The position numbers and the translations under genes were made by a program. From NCBI RefSeq assembly GCF_029852145.1, contig NC_079979.1, positions 4,016,501 through 4,080,500 on the forward strand: a stretch of 64,000 nt of DNA. Reading direction: 5' to 3'. The DNA is from Microplitis mediator (taxonomy: Eukaryota; Arthropoda; Insecta; Hymenoptera; Braconidae). The notes below the pieces were generated by a model. The model was given only the letters and a program-made list of their open reading frames with translations. It was not told the DNA's origin and ran no database searches. Positions 23,170 through 35,900 of the stretch are shown here, piece after piece (position 1 is the stretch's first letter; the number at the start of each line of letters is the position of its first letter).

Positions 23170-23395
23170 TTTTTTTAATAAGGATATCCAGATAAGGTCC
23201 TGATCAGGAATTCGTCAGGTTGACCAGATGACAAATAAATTTTTTTTTGATAAGGATATCCAGATAAGGTCCTGATCAGGAACTCATCAGGTTGACCCGA
23301 TGGCAAATAACTTTTTTTTTAATAAGGATATCCAGATAAGGTCCTGATCAGGAACTCATCAGGTTGACCCGATAGCAAATAACTTTTTTCAACTT
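23170..23395. repeat. Three tandem units with GGTCCTGATCAGGA
   Basis: Three copies of a unit of about 74 bp, each with AAGGATATCCAGATAAGG, the palindrome TCCTGATCAGGA and CATCAGGTTGACCCGAT, separated by T-rich spacers. The last runs into a CCCGCT repeat. Confidence 0.88.
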
Positions 23396-24160
23396 CCCGC
23401 TAAGAAAATTGACGATTTTCGAAAAATTGAGAAGTTATTGTTTTCACCCCGATTTTCGAAAGTCGAGTTTTCATCAGATGTCGACGTTTTGAGGTCGTAG
23501 GAAGCAATTCTAACTATTTTCAGAATGATGTCCGAGTGTCTGTATGTATGTGTGTGTGTATGTTTATATGTAAACTCTTTATAACTTTTTAACTAATAAA
23601 CCGATTTGGATAGATAAGGTGGCAATTGAAAGAGTTTGTTGACCATCAACTTTTCTGAATATTTCAGATCATTTGATCAAGTAGACTCGAAAATATTGGC
23701 GAATTACGAAAAAAAAAAATTTGTTTTTTTTAGTTTTTTATTGATTTCTCAGAAACGACTTATACGATCGATTTCAAAATCTAATCAGCTCTAGAACTTA
23801 ATAAAACGCGTCGATTGCCGCCTTAGCCATCTCAATCGGATAATTCGTTCGAGAGTTATCGCGGGAGAAAGAAATGGTAAAAAACGGTTTTTTGCGAATA
23901 TCTTCGAAACAACTGAACCAAACAATTTCAAAATTTTATCAGCTGTAGAACTTAATAAAATTCGCCGATTGCCGCCTCAACCATCAATATCGGTCAATTC
24001 GTTCCTGAGATATCATGGGAGAAAGAAATGCTAAAATCGGTTTTTTTCGAAAACAATGGCACACAAAAGTATTTTCGAGCTCGAAAATGTATCCACAGCA
24101 ACGTTTTCGAGCTCAAGGAGCGGGAAGTTTCGGGGCTGGCCCGCAGGGTCAACCGATAGA
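23392..24160 (+). repeat. CCCGCT interspersed repeat, copy 3
   Basis: A complete copy from AACTTCCCGCTAAGAAAATTG to GCGGGAAGTTTCGGGGCTGG and CCCGCAGGGTCAACCGATAG. Its simple-sequence tract is a short GTATGTGTGTGTG. Confidence 0.85.
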
Positions 24161-24164
24161 CAGA

Positions 24165-24354
24165 TTTTTTTTTATGTGGGGACATAATAAAATTTATATA
24201 TTATTATGTCCCGACATAAAATTAAATCAAAATGCATAGTAGGAGATACAAAATATTCTAAGTTATCATTATGTTCAGAGATAAATTTAATTATTTATTA
24301 TTATGTCGGGACATAATAATATATAAATTTTATTATGTCCCCACATAAAAAAAA
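24165..24354. repeat. Perfect 54-bp inverted repeat (MITE-like)
   Basis: Arms 24165-24219 and 24301-24354 (core ATGTGGGGACATAATAAAAT and complement) enclose an 80-bp loop. The TTATGTC word recurs inside and for some 200 bp downstream. Confidence 0.85.
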
Positions 24355-24589
24355 CATTGTATTATAATTATGTGTAGACTCAATATCTATTCGGTTCACC
24401 AAACTTTTCGACAATAGAAATATTTAAAATTATGCTAGTACATAATAATAACTCGAACATTAAAATTTCTTTCCCTACATAAACGAAATGGTTTAATTTT
24501 ATTATGCGTTGATATAAAAAAAAATTAATGAAAAAACTTTATGTCACAGCTCATAATTTTAATTGAGAATAATACTATTAGTCCGGGAG

Positions 24590-25165
24590 CCAGCGACAGA
24601 TTTACATGACCAATTTCCTCTCAAGCGATAATTAGAGGAATGCATCAGAGTGTTGTGTTATAAAGCTACGTGAACGTCAGCTTGGGTTCCGTGGGTGGGT
24701 TGAGCGGTGATAGCCTCCCACGCACGAAAAAAAAAAAAAATGTTTAGTCATTTCCTCCCACCTGAAAACACGTTAAATTGTTCGCTAATCCAACATCTTG
24801 AAGAAAGATAACAATCAGCTGACTGCAGCACGGTGGATTATACGTCAGCTGATCGCTCGAACGCGAAAAAAAATTTTTTACTTTCAGTCATTTCCTCTCA
24901 TCTAAAAATTTACCTGATGGTAGCTTATACACAACTATGAAGAAATATATACGTCAGCTGGCTGTATCCCGGTGGAAAAACCGTCAGCTGATACTTTGAA
25001 AGTTATAACGCAAGCGGTAGGTGGGAGCATCTAACGCCTAATTAAATGCATCAGCTGACGAGGTTTCCCCCGACTTACCGCCAGCTGATTTTTTTTATTA
25101 ATTACAGCAGAGTACTAAAAATCAGCTCATAAATTTTTATCTGGGAGGAAATGACGTATCTCGAA
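24590..25165. repeat. CAGCTG-rich repeat with TTTCCTCCCA blocks
   Basis: About eight CAGCTG-type sites occur in 350 bp, along with direct and inverted copies of CATTTCCTCYCA (24616, 24757, 24889, complement at 25144). Probably another word-array element. No coding frame. Confidence 0.6.
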
Positions 25166-25179
25166 TTATTGAGTGTTAC

Positions 25180-25545
25180 ACTCTAATTTTATGGGAATTC
25201 AATGCTACGTAAACTTCAATAATGAATATCTCAAAAAATATCAATCTGAGTGATTCGGTGCTAAGGACCTTTTTTGTAGGAAATTAAATTTCCTATAAAG
25301 TTGTCCTTTGCATTTTTTTTGTAGGTCTTGTTGTTTATGAGATAATGAGAGAAAAAACAAGAATTCTATGAAAAAACTCAGTTTAGCGGTCCGTACTACC
25401 CCACCTATATGAGTTACGACTTCGCGACAATGGGCATTTTTGTAGAGCATTTAATTCTGAGAAAATCCCGGCTTTGGACGAGATTATATCATAAAATTCC
25501 GTGGAGTTATAGAAGTTTAAAAAATAAAAACCCAAGTTAACGTGT
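25180..25545. repeat. Half copy of the 11028-12046 foldback
   Basis: Matches one arm of the earlier foldback closely, including the ACTACCCCACCTATATGAGT segment, but the mate arm is missing. Confidence 0.8.
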
Positions 25546-26027
25546 ATTCCCTGTGGAAAAGGTCTTATAAAATCTCATAAAAAAAATTGGCTATGAGAAA
25601 ACGATCAGTATTTGTCCGCGAAAAATCTCAAAAATTCTTATACAATTATTTTCTCATAGATGGTGCATCAAAAAAAATTTTTTCTTAAAATTCTCATATA
25701 AATCATCAGAATCTATAAGAAACAGAAGCTGTAATATTGTGATTATAAGTATTTATAAGTTTTCGAAAAATGTAAAGTTTACAATTGAGTAGATTTTGGA
25801 AATGAATAAGATTGTATGAGACGATTTCTGAAGTAATCATACAAGATTTGATACTGATAGCATTCTAACTAAAACTTACAAAAATATTTTTGTAAGTTTT
25901 AGTTAGAAAGCTATTACTTATAAAATATTATGGAGTACTTATGAGATTTTATAAATAATTTCCGTTTACATAAAATATTAATTTTATCAGATTCATTCAA
26001 AAATAATTGCTTAACTTCATTTTTTTA

Positions 26028-26850
26028 ACTTCCCGCTAAGAAAATTGAAAATTTTCAAAAATTCGGGAAGTTATTGGTTTCGGTCCGATTTGCAAAAACC
26101 GAATTTCTATCAAATTTGGACGTTTTGAGGTTCTAGGAAGCTATCCTGACTAATTTCACGATGATGTCCGAGTGTATGTATGTGTGTACGCACGTACGTA
26201 CGTACGTACGTTCGTACGTACGTACGTATGTATGTATGTAAATATTCATAACTCTTGAACGGATGAACCGATTTTGATCGATGAGGTGTCATTCGACGCG
26301 GCTTGTTAATGTCTTGAGGCCGTAAAAATTTGAACTTAATCGGTAGGGTGCGTTCAGAGATATTTCAAAAATAAAATTTTTTCAAAAATGTTTTATTTGG
26401 ATAACTTCCAATTTGCTCGATGGATTGATTCCAAAATCTAATCAGCTTTAAAACTCTATAAGCCGCGTCGAATGCCACCTCAACCATCAAAATCGGTTCA
26501 TTCGTTCAAGAGAAACCGTTGACGAAAGAATTAAAAAAAAATTTTTTCCTTGGTTTTTTTGAAATTTCTCAAAAACGGCTGAATAAATCAATTTCAAAAT
26601 TCGACCAGCTTTAGAACTTGATAAAACGCGTCGATTGCCGCCTCAACCATCAAAATCGGTTAATTCGTTCGCGAGATATCGTGGAAGAATGAAATGCTAA
26701 AAAATGGTTTTTTACAAAACAATGACATACAAAAGTATTTGCGAGCTCGAAGAGCTCGAAAATATATTCACAATAATGTTTTCGAGCTCAGCGAGCTCGA
26801 AAACAGCGGGAAGTTTTGGGGCTGGCCCGCAGGGTCAACTGACAGACCGA
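26028..26850 (+). repeat. CCCGCT interspersed repeat, copy 4
   Basis: A complete copy from AACTTCCCGCTAAGAAAATTG to the CCCGCAGGGTCAACTGACAG end. It holds an ACGTACGT tract (about 26188-26228) where copy 1 has (AC)n. It preserves the empty target site of the 17540 foldback. Confidence 0.85.
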
Positions 26851-27129
26851 TTTTTTAATAAGAATTTACACCAAAAATACTAATATTATGACTTTTTCTT
26901 GTCCTTTGAATATTTTAACTGTTCGGAGATGAGTGAAAATATAAGTTTTTATGTGATTTTTTACAAACCCAGTAATGTATCTTGCCCCATTTTTTTTTTT
27001 TTTCGTGCAAGATACATTATTTTTTTGTAGCAATATTGCATTTTTTTGGTTAAACAGAATAAAATTTCTCGGAACAAGTACTATTCTTTTCACGCAAATT
27101 TTTTTGTATTCTCCGACCAAAATAACAAA

Positions 27130-28160
27130 AGTTGCTTAAGCCAAGAGAAAAAAATTTCTCGGGAGAAAAGATCGATATGGAGAAGGGGAAAGTCACCGGT
27201 GCTAAGCAGCAGCAGCGGGAGTAGTTCGGTGCTCGCCACGAGATCGCGCCTACGATTTGTAGTGTCCCTGGTAAGACATTTATTTCAGAAGTGTTATATT
27301 TCAAATTTCAATACGATTTTATTCGAGTACTCCTTTGTCATTTGACAGACCAATAAGTACCTGTTTGGGTTGTACTATGGTATATCCCATAATACATCAT
27401 GACTTTAATATTTAATATTAATGTATACTTGAGTAATTTTTGATGAATAAATGAACTGACTCAATTTCATAGATTTTTCGTGAATAGATTGCTAAGGATT
27501 TTCCGCGTAAATACTCATACAAATATTCTTGAGTATACATAATAAAAACTTTTTGAATTCATGCTAAAAAATTCAATAATTTAGAATATAAACCTTAATC
27601 AATACTAAAGAAACTATAACTTAATCAATCTCATAAATTTTTTCGTTACTATATGGAAAATTACAGTTCTCACATTGATTAATCAGTATCAAATCTTGTA
27701 TGATTACTTCAGAAATCGTCTCATACAATCTTAAAATTACCGTAAATTTACGGTAAATCAGGTCTGCTAGGGTTGTTTACTATTTATTTAGTGTCTTTTG
27801 TTTAAAAATGTCGACAGTTAATGAAAGTTTTGACAGCTTTGACCCGGGTTTTAATGTGAAAGACTCAAGAGAAAAATTTGCTGGAAGAAGATATATGTGA
27901 AGGAGGAGAAAGTCACCGGTGCCAAGCAGCAGTGGAAGTAGTTCAGTGCTCGCCACTAGATCGCGCCCAACCTATTATTGTCCTGTCCCTGGTTAGATAG
28001 GTATTTCAGAGTTCTTATATTCTATACTTACAAACAATTCTGGCACGGGTACTTCTCTGTTATTTGACAGAGTGACAAGTGCCTGTTTCGATGGTCATAT
28101 AGTAGATGCTATATTACATTGTGACAATAATGTCAAATATTTTAGTTTTCTTGAAAAAAT
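27130..28160 (+). repeat. Tandemly duplicated 300-bp sequence
   Basis: Two diverged copies, about 27140-27420 and 27860-28150, share AAAGTCACCGGTGC, AAGCAGCAG, GTGCTCGCCAC, AGATCGCGCC, TGTCCCTGGT and CAAGTGCCTGTTT-like segments in the same order. Both show a possible donor CCTGGT(A/T)AG. GC-rich and exon-like, but with stops in frame, so the coding status is unclear. Between them is a truncated piece of the TTACGGTAA element (27745-27775). Confidence 0.6.
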
Positions 28161-28303
28161 TGTTTTACAATCCAGAAACATAAAATACGTTTCAGGTAAT
28201 GAAAACAATTGATTTTTGTATTCAATAATTGCTCTTGAATATTCTTAAAATAATATATTTCGGTAAATTTTTTTTTTTTTTTAGTATTCATTTACACTGA
28301 AGA

Positions 28304-28517
28304 CCCTCTGGTTTGAGTATGGATTCACTCTGACCCCACTCTGGAAACATTCTGGGAACACTTTGGATTTACTCCGTATCCGCTCTGGAAATACTCTGAG
28401 TTCACTCTCAGAAAAGGGCACCTAACCATTCTGGAAATACTCTGGAGTCCGTATGGTTGCATCGTGTTACCAGAATATTTCCAGAGTGTATCCAGAATGT
28501 TTTTAATACCGCAAGGG
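28304..28517. mobile_element. Word-array MITE built from ACTCTGGAA
   Basis: Ends ACCCTCTGGTTTGAGTA and complement-like TTTAATACCGCAAGGGTA. The interior is CACTCTGGAAACATTCTGGG-type words in both orientations. An open minus frame across it is simply a by-product of the repeat. Confidence 0.65.
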
Positions 28518-28519
28518 TA

Positions 28520-29360
28520 TTCAATAAATTTATTTACTTCAAACTTCAAAGAAACATTTTTCCTTTTTCCCAGGTAAAGACTTATGTAGAAAGATATTGT
28601 CTTTAAGCTCTCTGATTTCGGTACAATTTGAGTATAAATCGTGCTTGGAATAGATATTTTTTCAGTATCATTTAAGTATGAAAAATTCAAAAACATACTC
28701 AAAACATGAGACGATTTGAGTATAATCTGGGTATAAATAAACTTTTATCAACTATTGGTATGTGAGATTTGTATCTAGTATTAATGAGTGTGGTGGCGTT
28801 GTACCCTCTAACCTAACATGTCGCCTTATATACGCGTTGCAACTAACAAATTGTTTTTATGCTTGTTGAAATAATTAAAAAAAAAATATAGTGTTATAGA
28901 AAAATTATAAAAAAAGTGGGACTTGCTAAATTCTACCTAACCTATAACCAAACAAGCTGCTTACATATCACGATAGTATATAATATGTAGAATCGTAAAC
29001 TATAGATCAGTCCGTATTTACTAATATTTGATAAGCCGCCGATCAATAATCGATAAACTGTTTATTAATATTTAATGAACTGTGTCTTAATATTTGATAA
29101 TGACCGACTTGGGAACAATCTAAGTAAACCGTTTATCAAATATTGATAAATTTAATTAATATCTGATAAATTTTTTTCTCAGTGTGTAATTGATTTATAC
29201 ATTGCCAGATGACAGTGCATACGTGATTTTTAATATAATGATATGATAGAATAAAACACAAAAATGCGTCACGACGTCATACGATCTTTAAGAATAAGAT
29301 ATGATAATTTTATCACTTATTTACTAATTATGGTTTAAAGATAATATACCATGAGTTGTT
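28520..29360. repeat. AT-rich intergenic stretch
   Basis: Upstream of the hydrolase gene. The section at 29030-29180 repeats an AATATTTGATAA word; 28670-28750 repeats GAGTATAA. No gene seen. Confidence 0.4.
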
Positions 29361-29369
29361 AATTATACT

Positions 29370-29371
<2 letters not shown>

Positions 29372-29421
<50 letters not shown>
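29372..29421. repeat. (TA)n microsatellite
   Basis: A run of TA dinucleotides about 50 bp long, not associated with a clear element end here. Confidence 0.92.
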
Positions 29422-29425
<4 letters not shown>

Positions 29426-29836
29426 CATAAATATTGCCTGTGTATATGTGTGTCTGGTATATGCACGTATGTTTATGTACATAAATGTGTGTACGCTTTC
29501 ACTAGTGACATCTCAAAGTCTACTCTTGACTATCAACTTAATGCAACATCTTCTGATAGATAGTAAAAAAATTGGTTGTCCGTTGTCATTAGTCTGTGAA
29601 ACTGTTAAAGTCTTAATAAAAAATTGTTTTTGTATAGATTATATGGTAGAGTTTATGAAAATTTTTCTGTAAAATATTTGCTGTTACAATTATAATAATT
29701 CATTTACATAACAACTATTGAATAACAATAAATAATAAAAATTACATTCTTAATAAAAAAATAAGTTATCAATTTGTAATAATTATAAGTTGTTGAAGTG
29801 TTGGAAAGACAAAAAAAAACTAAATATAACATAATA

Positions 29837-29938
29837 ATGTTCGAATTATTAAGTTGTTCAATAATTTTATCAATAATATATTGCAATATTTTATTAGTAG
29901 TTGGATTTTATATTTATTATTTACTTTGGGTCGTTAAG
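29837..29938 (+). other. ABHD3: ABHD3 exon 1 (membrane anchor)
   Basis: The ATG at 29837 opens 34 codons of hydrophobic sequence ending Tyr-Leu-Leu-Trp-Val-Val-Lys, then donor GTAATT. It joins exon 2 in phase 0. An earlier in-frame ATG at 29798 would add a 13-residue Lys-rich start. I prefer 29837 because it leaves the usual short N-terminus. Confidence 0.8.
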
Positions 29939-32900
29939 GTAATTAAAAACTTCGATTTATTACTTTTTATTATCATTCGGTTATTTTTATTTCAGGTAAA
30001 TTCCGCTAAAATGATAAATTTATCTAGCTTAAGTGATATTTGTAATGCCATGTACGAAAGTATAATTATTGACATCAATGATAATGATAAAGATTTTAGT
30101 AGTTATGAGGTTATCAATGTATGTATATAGCCATATGGCTCTATATAAGTACTTTCGATTAGTCTCCCAAAACAATGCTATGAACATTAGACAGTGCCAA
30201 ATAAGATATAATTTTATTATATTTACATATATATTAGGGTGCGCCAAAAAAAAGAACTAATTTTTTATTCTTTAGTTACCGTGAAAATATCATTAAGGAT
30301 GATAAAAAAAAAATTCTGGTAAAGTTTGAGCTCGTAATATTAATATTAAGAGGTGGCGCTTCGTGATTTTTGATTTCCCATTTAAATAACATGGAAAAAA
30401 AAAACTTTTTTAGTTTGGAAATTTTTACCTCGACAATGACTCATTGTACGAATGAGTCCAGCATATATTTTTGTAGGGAATTTAACGCTTTACAAAAAAA
30501 GTCTCTTATCATTTTTCGATAAATCCATCTGTTCAAAAGTTATTGGAGCTCGAATTCAAGTAAGAGTAAATTTTGAGTTCTTTTTACTTTTCCGGCGAAA
30601 CTATCATACTTACCATAAAATGTCACGAAATCTTTTTTGTAGACAATTTTATTTCCTACAAATCATTGATGATTAATTTTTTTTAAATTCTGCATTTTTT
30701 TCTAGTTATTTCCATTTTAATGCCAAGCTCTTAAAATCGATCAGAACACTATTTTTTTAGGAGCTTGGCATTAAAATGGAAATAACTAGAAAAAAATGCA
30801 GAATTTAAAAAAAATTTGTCATCGATGATTTGTAGGAAATAAAATTGTCTACAAAAAAGATTTCATGACATTTTATGGTAAGTATGATAGTTTCGCCGGA
30901 AGAGTAAAAAGATCTCGAAATTTACTCTTACTTGAATTCGAACTCCAATAACTTTTGAACAGATGGATTTATCGAAAAATGATAAGAGACTTTTTTTGTA
31001 GAGCGTTAAATTCCCTACAAAAATATATGCTGGGCTTATTCGTACAATGAGCCATTGTCGAGGTAAAAAATTCCAAACTAAAAAAGTTTTTTTTTTCCAT
31101 GTTATTTAAATGGGAAATCAAAAATCACGAAGCGCCAGCTCTTAATATTAATATTAAGAGCTCAAACTTTACCAGAATTTTTTTTTATCATCACCCTAGC
31201 TGATCCGTATACACCGTGTAAACTTAGTGTAAACTCGATATATACCTAGTGTCAGTGTTAATTAGGGGTTTATTTGGTGTATACTCGGTGCATATTGAGT
31301 ATACACCAAATACACTCAAAGTTTACACTGAATTTACACGGTGTATATGCGCACGATATACACAGAGTTCACACCGAGTATACACTAAAAAAATTTTTGA
31401 AGTCGACTTCTGGATCCTCAGAACAAATGTTGTAAAGAAAATTGAAATAAAAAAAAATCAAATTTAGAAAAAAAATTAAAATTTTCAGAAAAAATTAAAA
31501 AAAAACATACACATAAAGTAAAAGACCCTGTTGTTGACCATGACCCAGTTTCTGACCTTTTCAACTTTTTTCTAACTTACTTAAAAAACTATAACTTTAA
31601 TAAGAAAATCGACTTTTTCTTAATTTATAGTAATCTATTCTCAGCCTAATTAATGGCAATTTGAAAAACATAGAAATTATTAACTGAATAAAAAAAAATG
31701 ATTTAGTCGTACGTGGCTGAGGAAGGAATTTTTTAAGTGTAGTGTAGTCTAAGCAGTTAACGTTAGAAGGTGCGGCAATTGAATCTGTGCACTAATTATC
31801 ATGTCAGTAAAAAAATTTAGTTAAAAATGTATGGATAGATCAATATTTAATTAAAATTTATTTTAATATACTTATAAAACATATTAAAATGAGTTTTGTT
31901 GCTAAAATTTGAGGGTTAATAACTAGGCTCAATTTTAAAGGTATGATGAAGTTGTTGACCCTCAAATTCTAACCTACTACGAACGCGGTTATCTTTTTTA
32001 TTACATGTCTATAAAATGTAAAAATAACAATATTTTTAGTTTTATTAAATTATTTTTTATAATAAAGGTATAAATTGACATTAAATATTTATTGTTTTAA
32101 ATAAAAGATCATATTTAGATCTTGAAAGTATACTTTTGGAGTGATAAAATGAAGGAAATAAAAAATAAACCAGAGTAGTTTTAACAAATGATTTTAATTT
32201 TTTCATTTATTGTTTTATAGCATGACTAATTATTTATCTTTTCAATATTAAAAAAAACTATGTATTTGTTATAAAAAATTTTTTTCCAGTCACACTTAAA
32301 AAATTTTTGACTTTGCTTACAGCACTTAGAAATTTTTATGAAAATGGGACGAAAATGGGAGAAAAAAATTTTTGGTGTAAACTTGGTGTATACTCAGTGT
32401 ATATACGCCGCGTATACACCGTGTATATTTGGTGTATACTTAGTAGATAGCGATCCGCTCGGGAAAAAGTAGGAATTAAATAAATATTTTAAAGTTAAAT
32501 CACATTTTAATATTTAAATCACTGTAAAACTATTATGTTTATTAGCATTATGCTATAATATCACATTTAATACTGTATCATTTTATCATTTATCATTTAT
32601 TATCTATCATACTGTCAATGATGTTCAGTTCAGTCACAAGTTCTATTTACTTTATATTATTGAGCAAATAAAAACTTAACAATAATAAAGTCTTATGTAC
32701 ATTGCTCACATTACTCATTTTATATAAGTAATTGGACTTATATAAGGATTCATGTAGAAAACCATGGGTATCTGGATTCCCACATGGGGAATCCACATGG
32801 GAAACTGTAGGTACCTGGATTCCCATTTTGACATGGTGCAGATTCCCATGGAAAATCGAAGTAAAAATCCACATGAGATCCAAATAAAATATTTGTTAAA

Positions 32901-35900
32901 AATTTTTCCGAAGCTCATCAATTTTAACCCTTCTGGTTTTCATAAATGGAATAAATTAACTTGGAAACAATTTAATCAAACGCTAATTTTTATTTTGACG
33001 ATATTTGCTAAAATTATTATTTTTTTTTTATCGATGATTAAAATATATTCAATTTATAATTTTGAGTTCAATTAGTAATTATAATTAATCTTTTTTTTTC
33101 TAAAAAATAATTTAAATGAATTCAATTAAAACTCTTTTTTCGAATTACGAAAAAATTCAATTAATAAATTCTTGCCAAATTGATAATGATAATCAATACA
33201 TTTGCAATTTTTTTTTCGATTAATACCCTGGTTAAAAATACTGATTGAATAGAATTGAGAAGCGGCTACTCCATGCAAACTGTATATTTATATATACAAA
33301 CAAAAGAATTGAAATTATTGAAAAGAATTCAAATTTCATCATTATTAATTCTTTCCAATCAGTATTTTTAACCAGGGTAATTAAAATTAATTTCGTTGTT
33401 AAATTTGCTTGTAATTTATAAGTTATAAATTATAATTATAATTCTTTTCATTTACTTTAAAAAAAAATCTAATAACCGAATCAAGATTAAATTTAAATAA
33501 CATTTTATTTCTTAAAACCCTGAGTTTTCAAAAGATGTTAAAAATCGCCGTGAACTAAATGAGATTGGTCAGCCTAGCGGACAGCAGACGTGCTTCATAA
33601 CATGACGGTCATGGGTTCAAGACCCGTCACGGGTAAAATTTCTAAAGTACTTTTTAACCAGTAAACATTAACGATACAATAATTCTAACAAAATAAATTA
33701 ATTTTAAACTGATTTATCATTATTTTTACTTTTTTTTAAATAATTCTAAGCATTGTGCTTGCTCAGACTTGAGCATGCGTGACCATCACTTTATTAAATT
33801 GGTGACATAATGTGCTTATTCAGGATCTCTTCTTTAAACGTAATTTAAGGAATTCGATTTTATTTTTTATTTCATTGATAATTATATATAATCGTTTCGA
33901 CTCGAGAAAACCAAGTCGAAACATCTCTTACTAGAGATATCTTACCACATCTGGCCTGATATGGTTGTGTCCAATTATATTTCACTTTCTTATGTGACCA
34001 TATACAGGCATATCTCCTGCTCAAACACTCCGATAGATTCTTATAGCTGTATGTATAATGCCCTACACTTAACTATAGCACTTCTCATAGAACTCATTCA
34101 TTTTTATAAAATTTCTATAGAAATTTATGAGAATTTACCGGATTCTATGAGATTTTCTAAACAGGGTCGAACGATATATACCCTAGCGGTTTTGAATCAC
34201 CCTGGAAACACGGTGGAATCACGGTGATTCCACGGTGGTTACACGGGATACCCACCGTGATTCCACGTACACCGCGTAATCACCGTGGATACACCGTGGA
34301 TACACCGTAGAATCTCGGTGAATACACCGTGGAATCACGGTGGATACACCGTGTAACCATCGTGGAAACTCCGTGTAACCACCGGGTATACACGGTGGTA
34401 AAATGGCACAAACCACCGTGTCACCACCGTGGATCCACCGTGATTCCAAGGTGATTCAAAACCGCCAGGGTAGGCAGATCAGAAAATTTTTTCATAGAAT
34501 GTTATAAAAAAACATGAATAACTACATAATTCGCTTACACAACTTCAACTAATCAAATAATTTAATATATTTGTTGAAAAATAGCCGCCGATGTTAGTTT
34601 GTGGAAATGGAAATATTTGTAAACTGATAGAAAACATTGAGATGATAAATGAAAATTTTTGGCCTACACCTTGGTGCCTCGAATCACGTGCTCAGACTAT
34701 TCTAGCAAGTATTTTACGTGGTAATATGATTCCTGATATTAATTATCGAAGGTAAATATAATTTTTTTTTATTGGTTTTTCAAATTTCCCTTGCGGGTTA
34801 CAACCTGACTTCATCCATAAAATACAAAACATCAACAATACATAAACACTTATAAACATAAACAATCCATTTTACATCAAAATATTTCTTATCCTAAACC
34901 TTATCCTACATAACATTCCTTTACATAAATCCACCCTTCCATCCTTCTCTCTCACACTCCCTGGCAACGAGAGAAAAAGAAAAGAAAAAAGAAAAGAAAC
35001 TTCTCAAAAGAAAAAACTCTTTTGCCTTTTCACATACCTACACTCCCTCTCACACATACCGTGACCTCCGCTTCCGTTGCTCTTTCTCTAACTATCCAAG
35101 GTAAATATACATACCCAAGGTAAATATAATTATTGAAGTTTTTATTACTGAAGCTCTTACCCTGTTAAAAAAAACAAACGATAGATTTTCATAGTTGCAT
35201 TTATGAAGCCCATACCCTCGCAGATTTGAATCACGGTGGAAACACCGTAGTAGTGTAAACACCGTGGATCCACCGTGGTTACACGGTGGGTTCGTTCCAT
35301 TTCACCACCGGGTATACACAGTGTATCCACTGTGATTACGCGGTGTATCCACCGTGATTCCACGGTGACTTTGTGCTATTTCACCACCGTGGTTCCACGG
35401 TGTATCCACTGCGTAATCACAGTGGAAACAAAGTGTATACACAGTGGTCAGCCACCGTGGAATCGCGGTGGATACACCACGTAATCACAGTGGTAAAATG
35501 GAACAAACCCACCGTGTTTTCACCGTGATTCAAATCTGCGAGGGTACCTAGAGAACTTTCTCATAGAACTCATTCAGTTGTATAAAAAATCTTACTGAGA
35601 ATTTATGAGAATTTTATAAGCAAGATACACTGAGAATTTAATAAAAAAAGATCTTAAGCGAATTGCACCGACAAACTATCTAAAACATACTTGATGGTAT
35701 TTGATTATAATTTCTGTATATTACTCAAAAGAGATCCAAATTATACTCAGCTGATTCCAATAATTTAGTTATATTTGTGAACCATCTGTTCCGAAGTTAT
35801 ACTAAGAAAAAAAAGAAAACTTTCTCACTTATCGATAAATTCAATGTATTGGAGTATAATAACTAGATTATTTATGCATTTTTTCAAATACTAAAAAAAA

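Noticed and set aside
26188..26228. ACGTACGT tract as a regulatory array
   Set aside because: It occupies the simple-sequence slot of the CCCGCT repeat, where other copies have AC or GTATG runs.
28325..28702. 125-aa minus-strand frame
   Set aside because: It covers the ACTCTGGAA word array and unrelated AT-rich sequence; no domain, no splice context.
33566..33633. A functional initiator-type tRNA gene
   Set aside because: Box A, box B and a CAT loop are present but the acceptor and D stems do not pair properly, and no T-run terminator follows closely.
34219..35484. Several open frames rich in Thr, Val, His and Arg over the CACCGTGG elements, on both strands
   Set aside because: They are translations of the repeated word, open because the word contains no stop in those frames.
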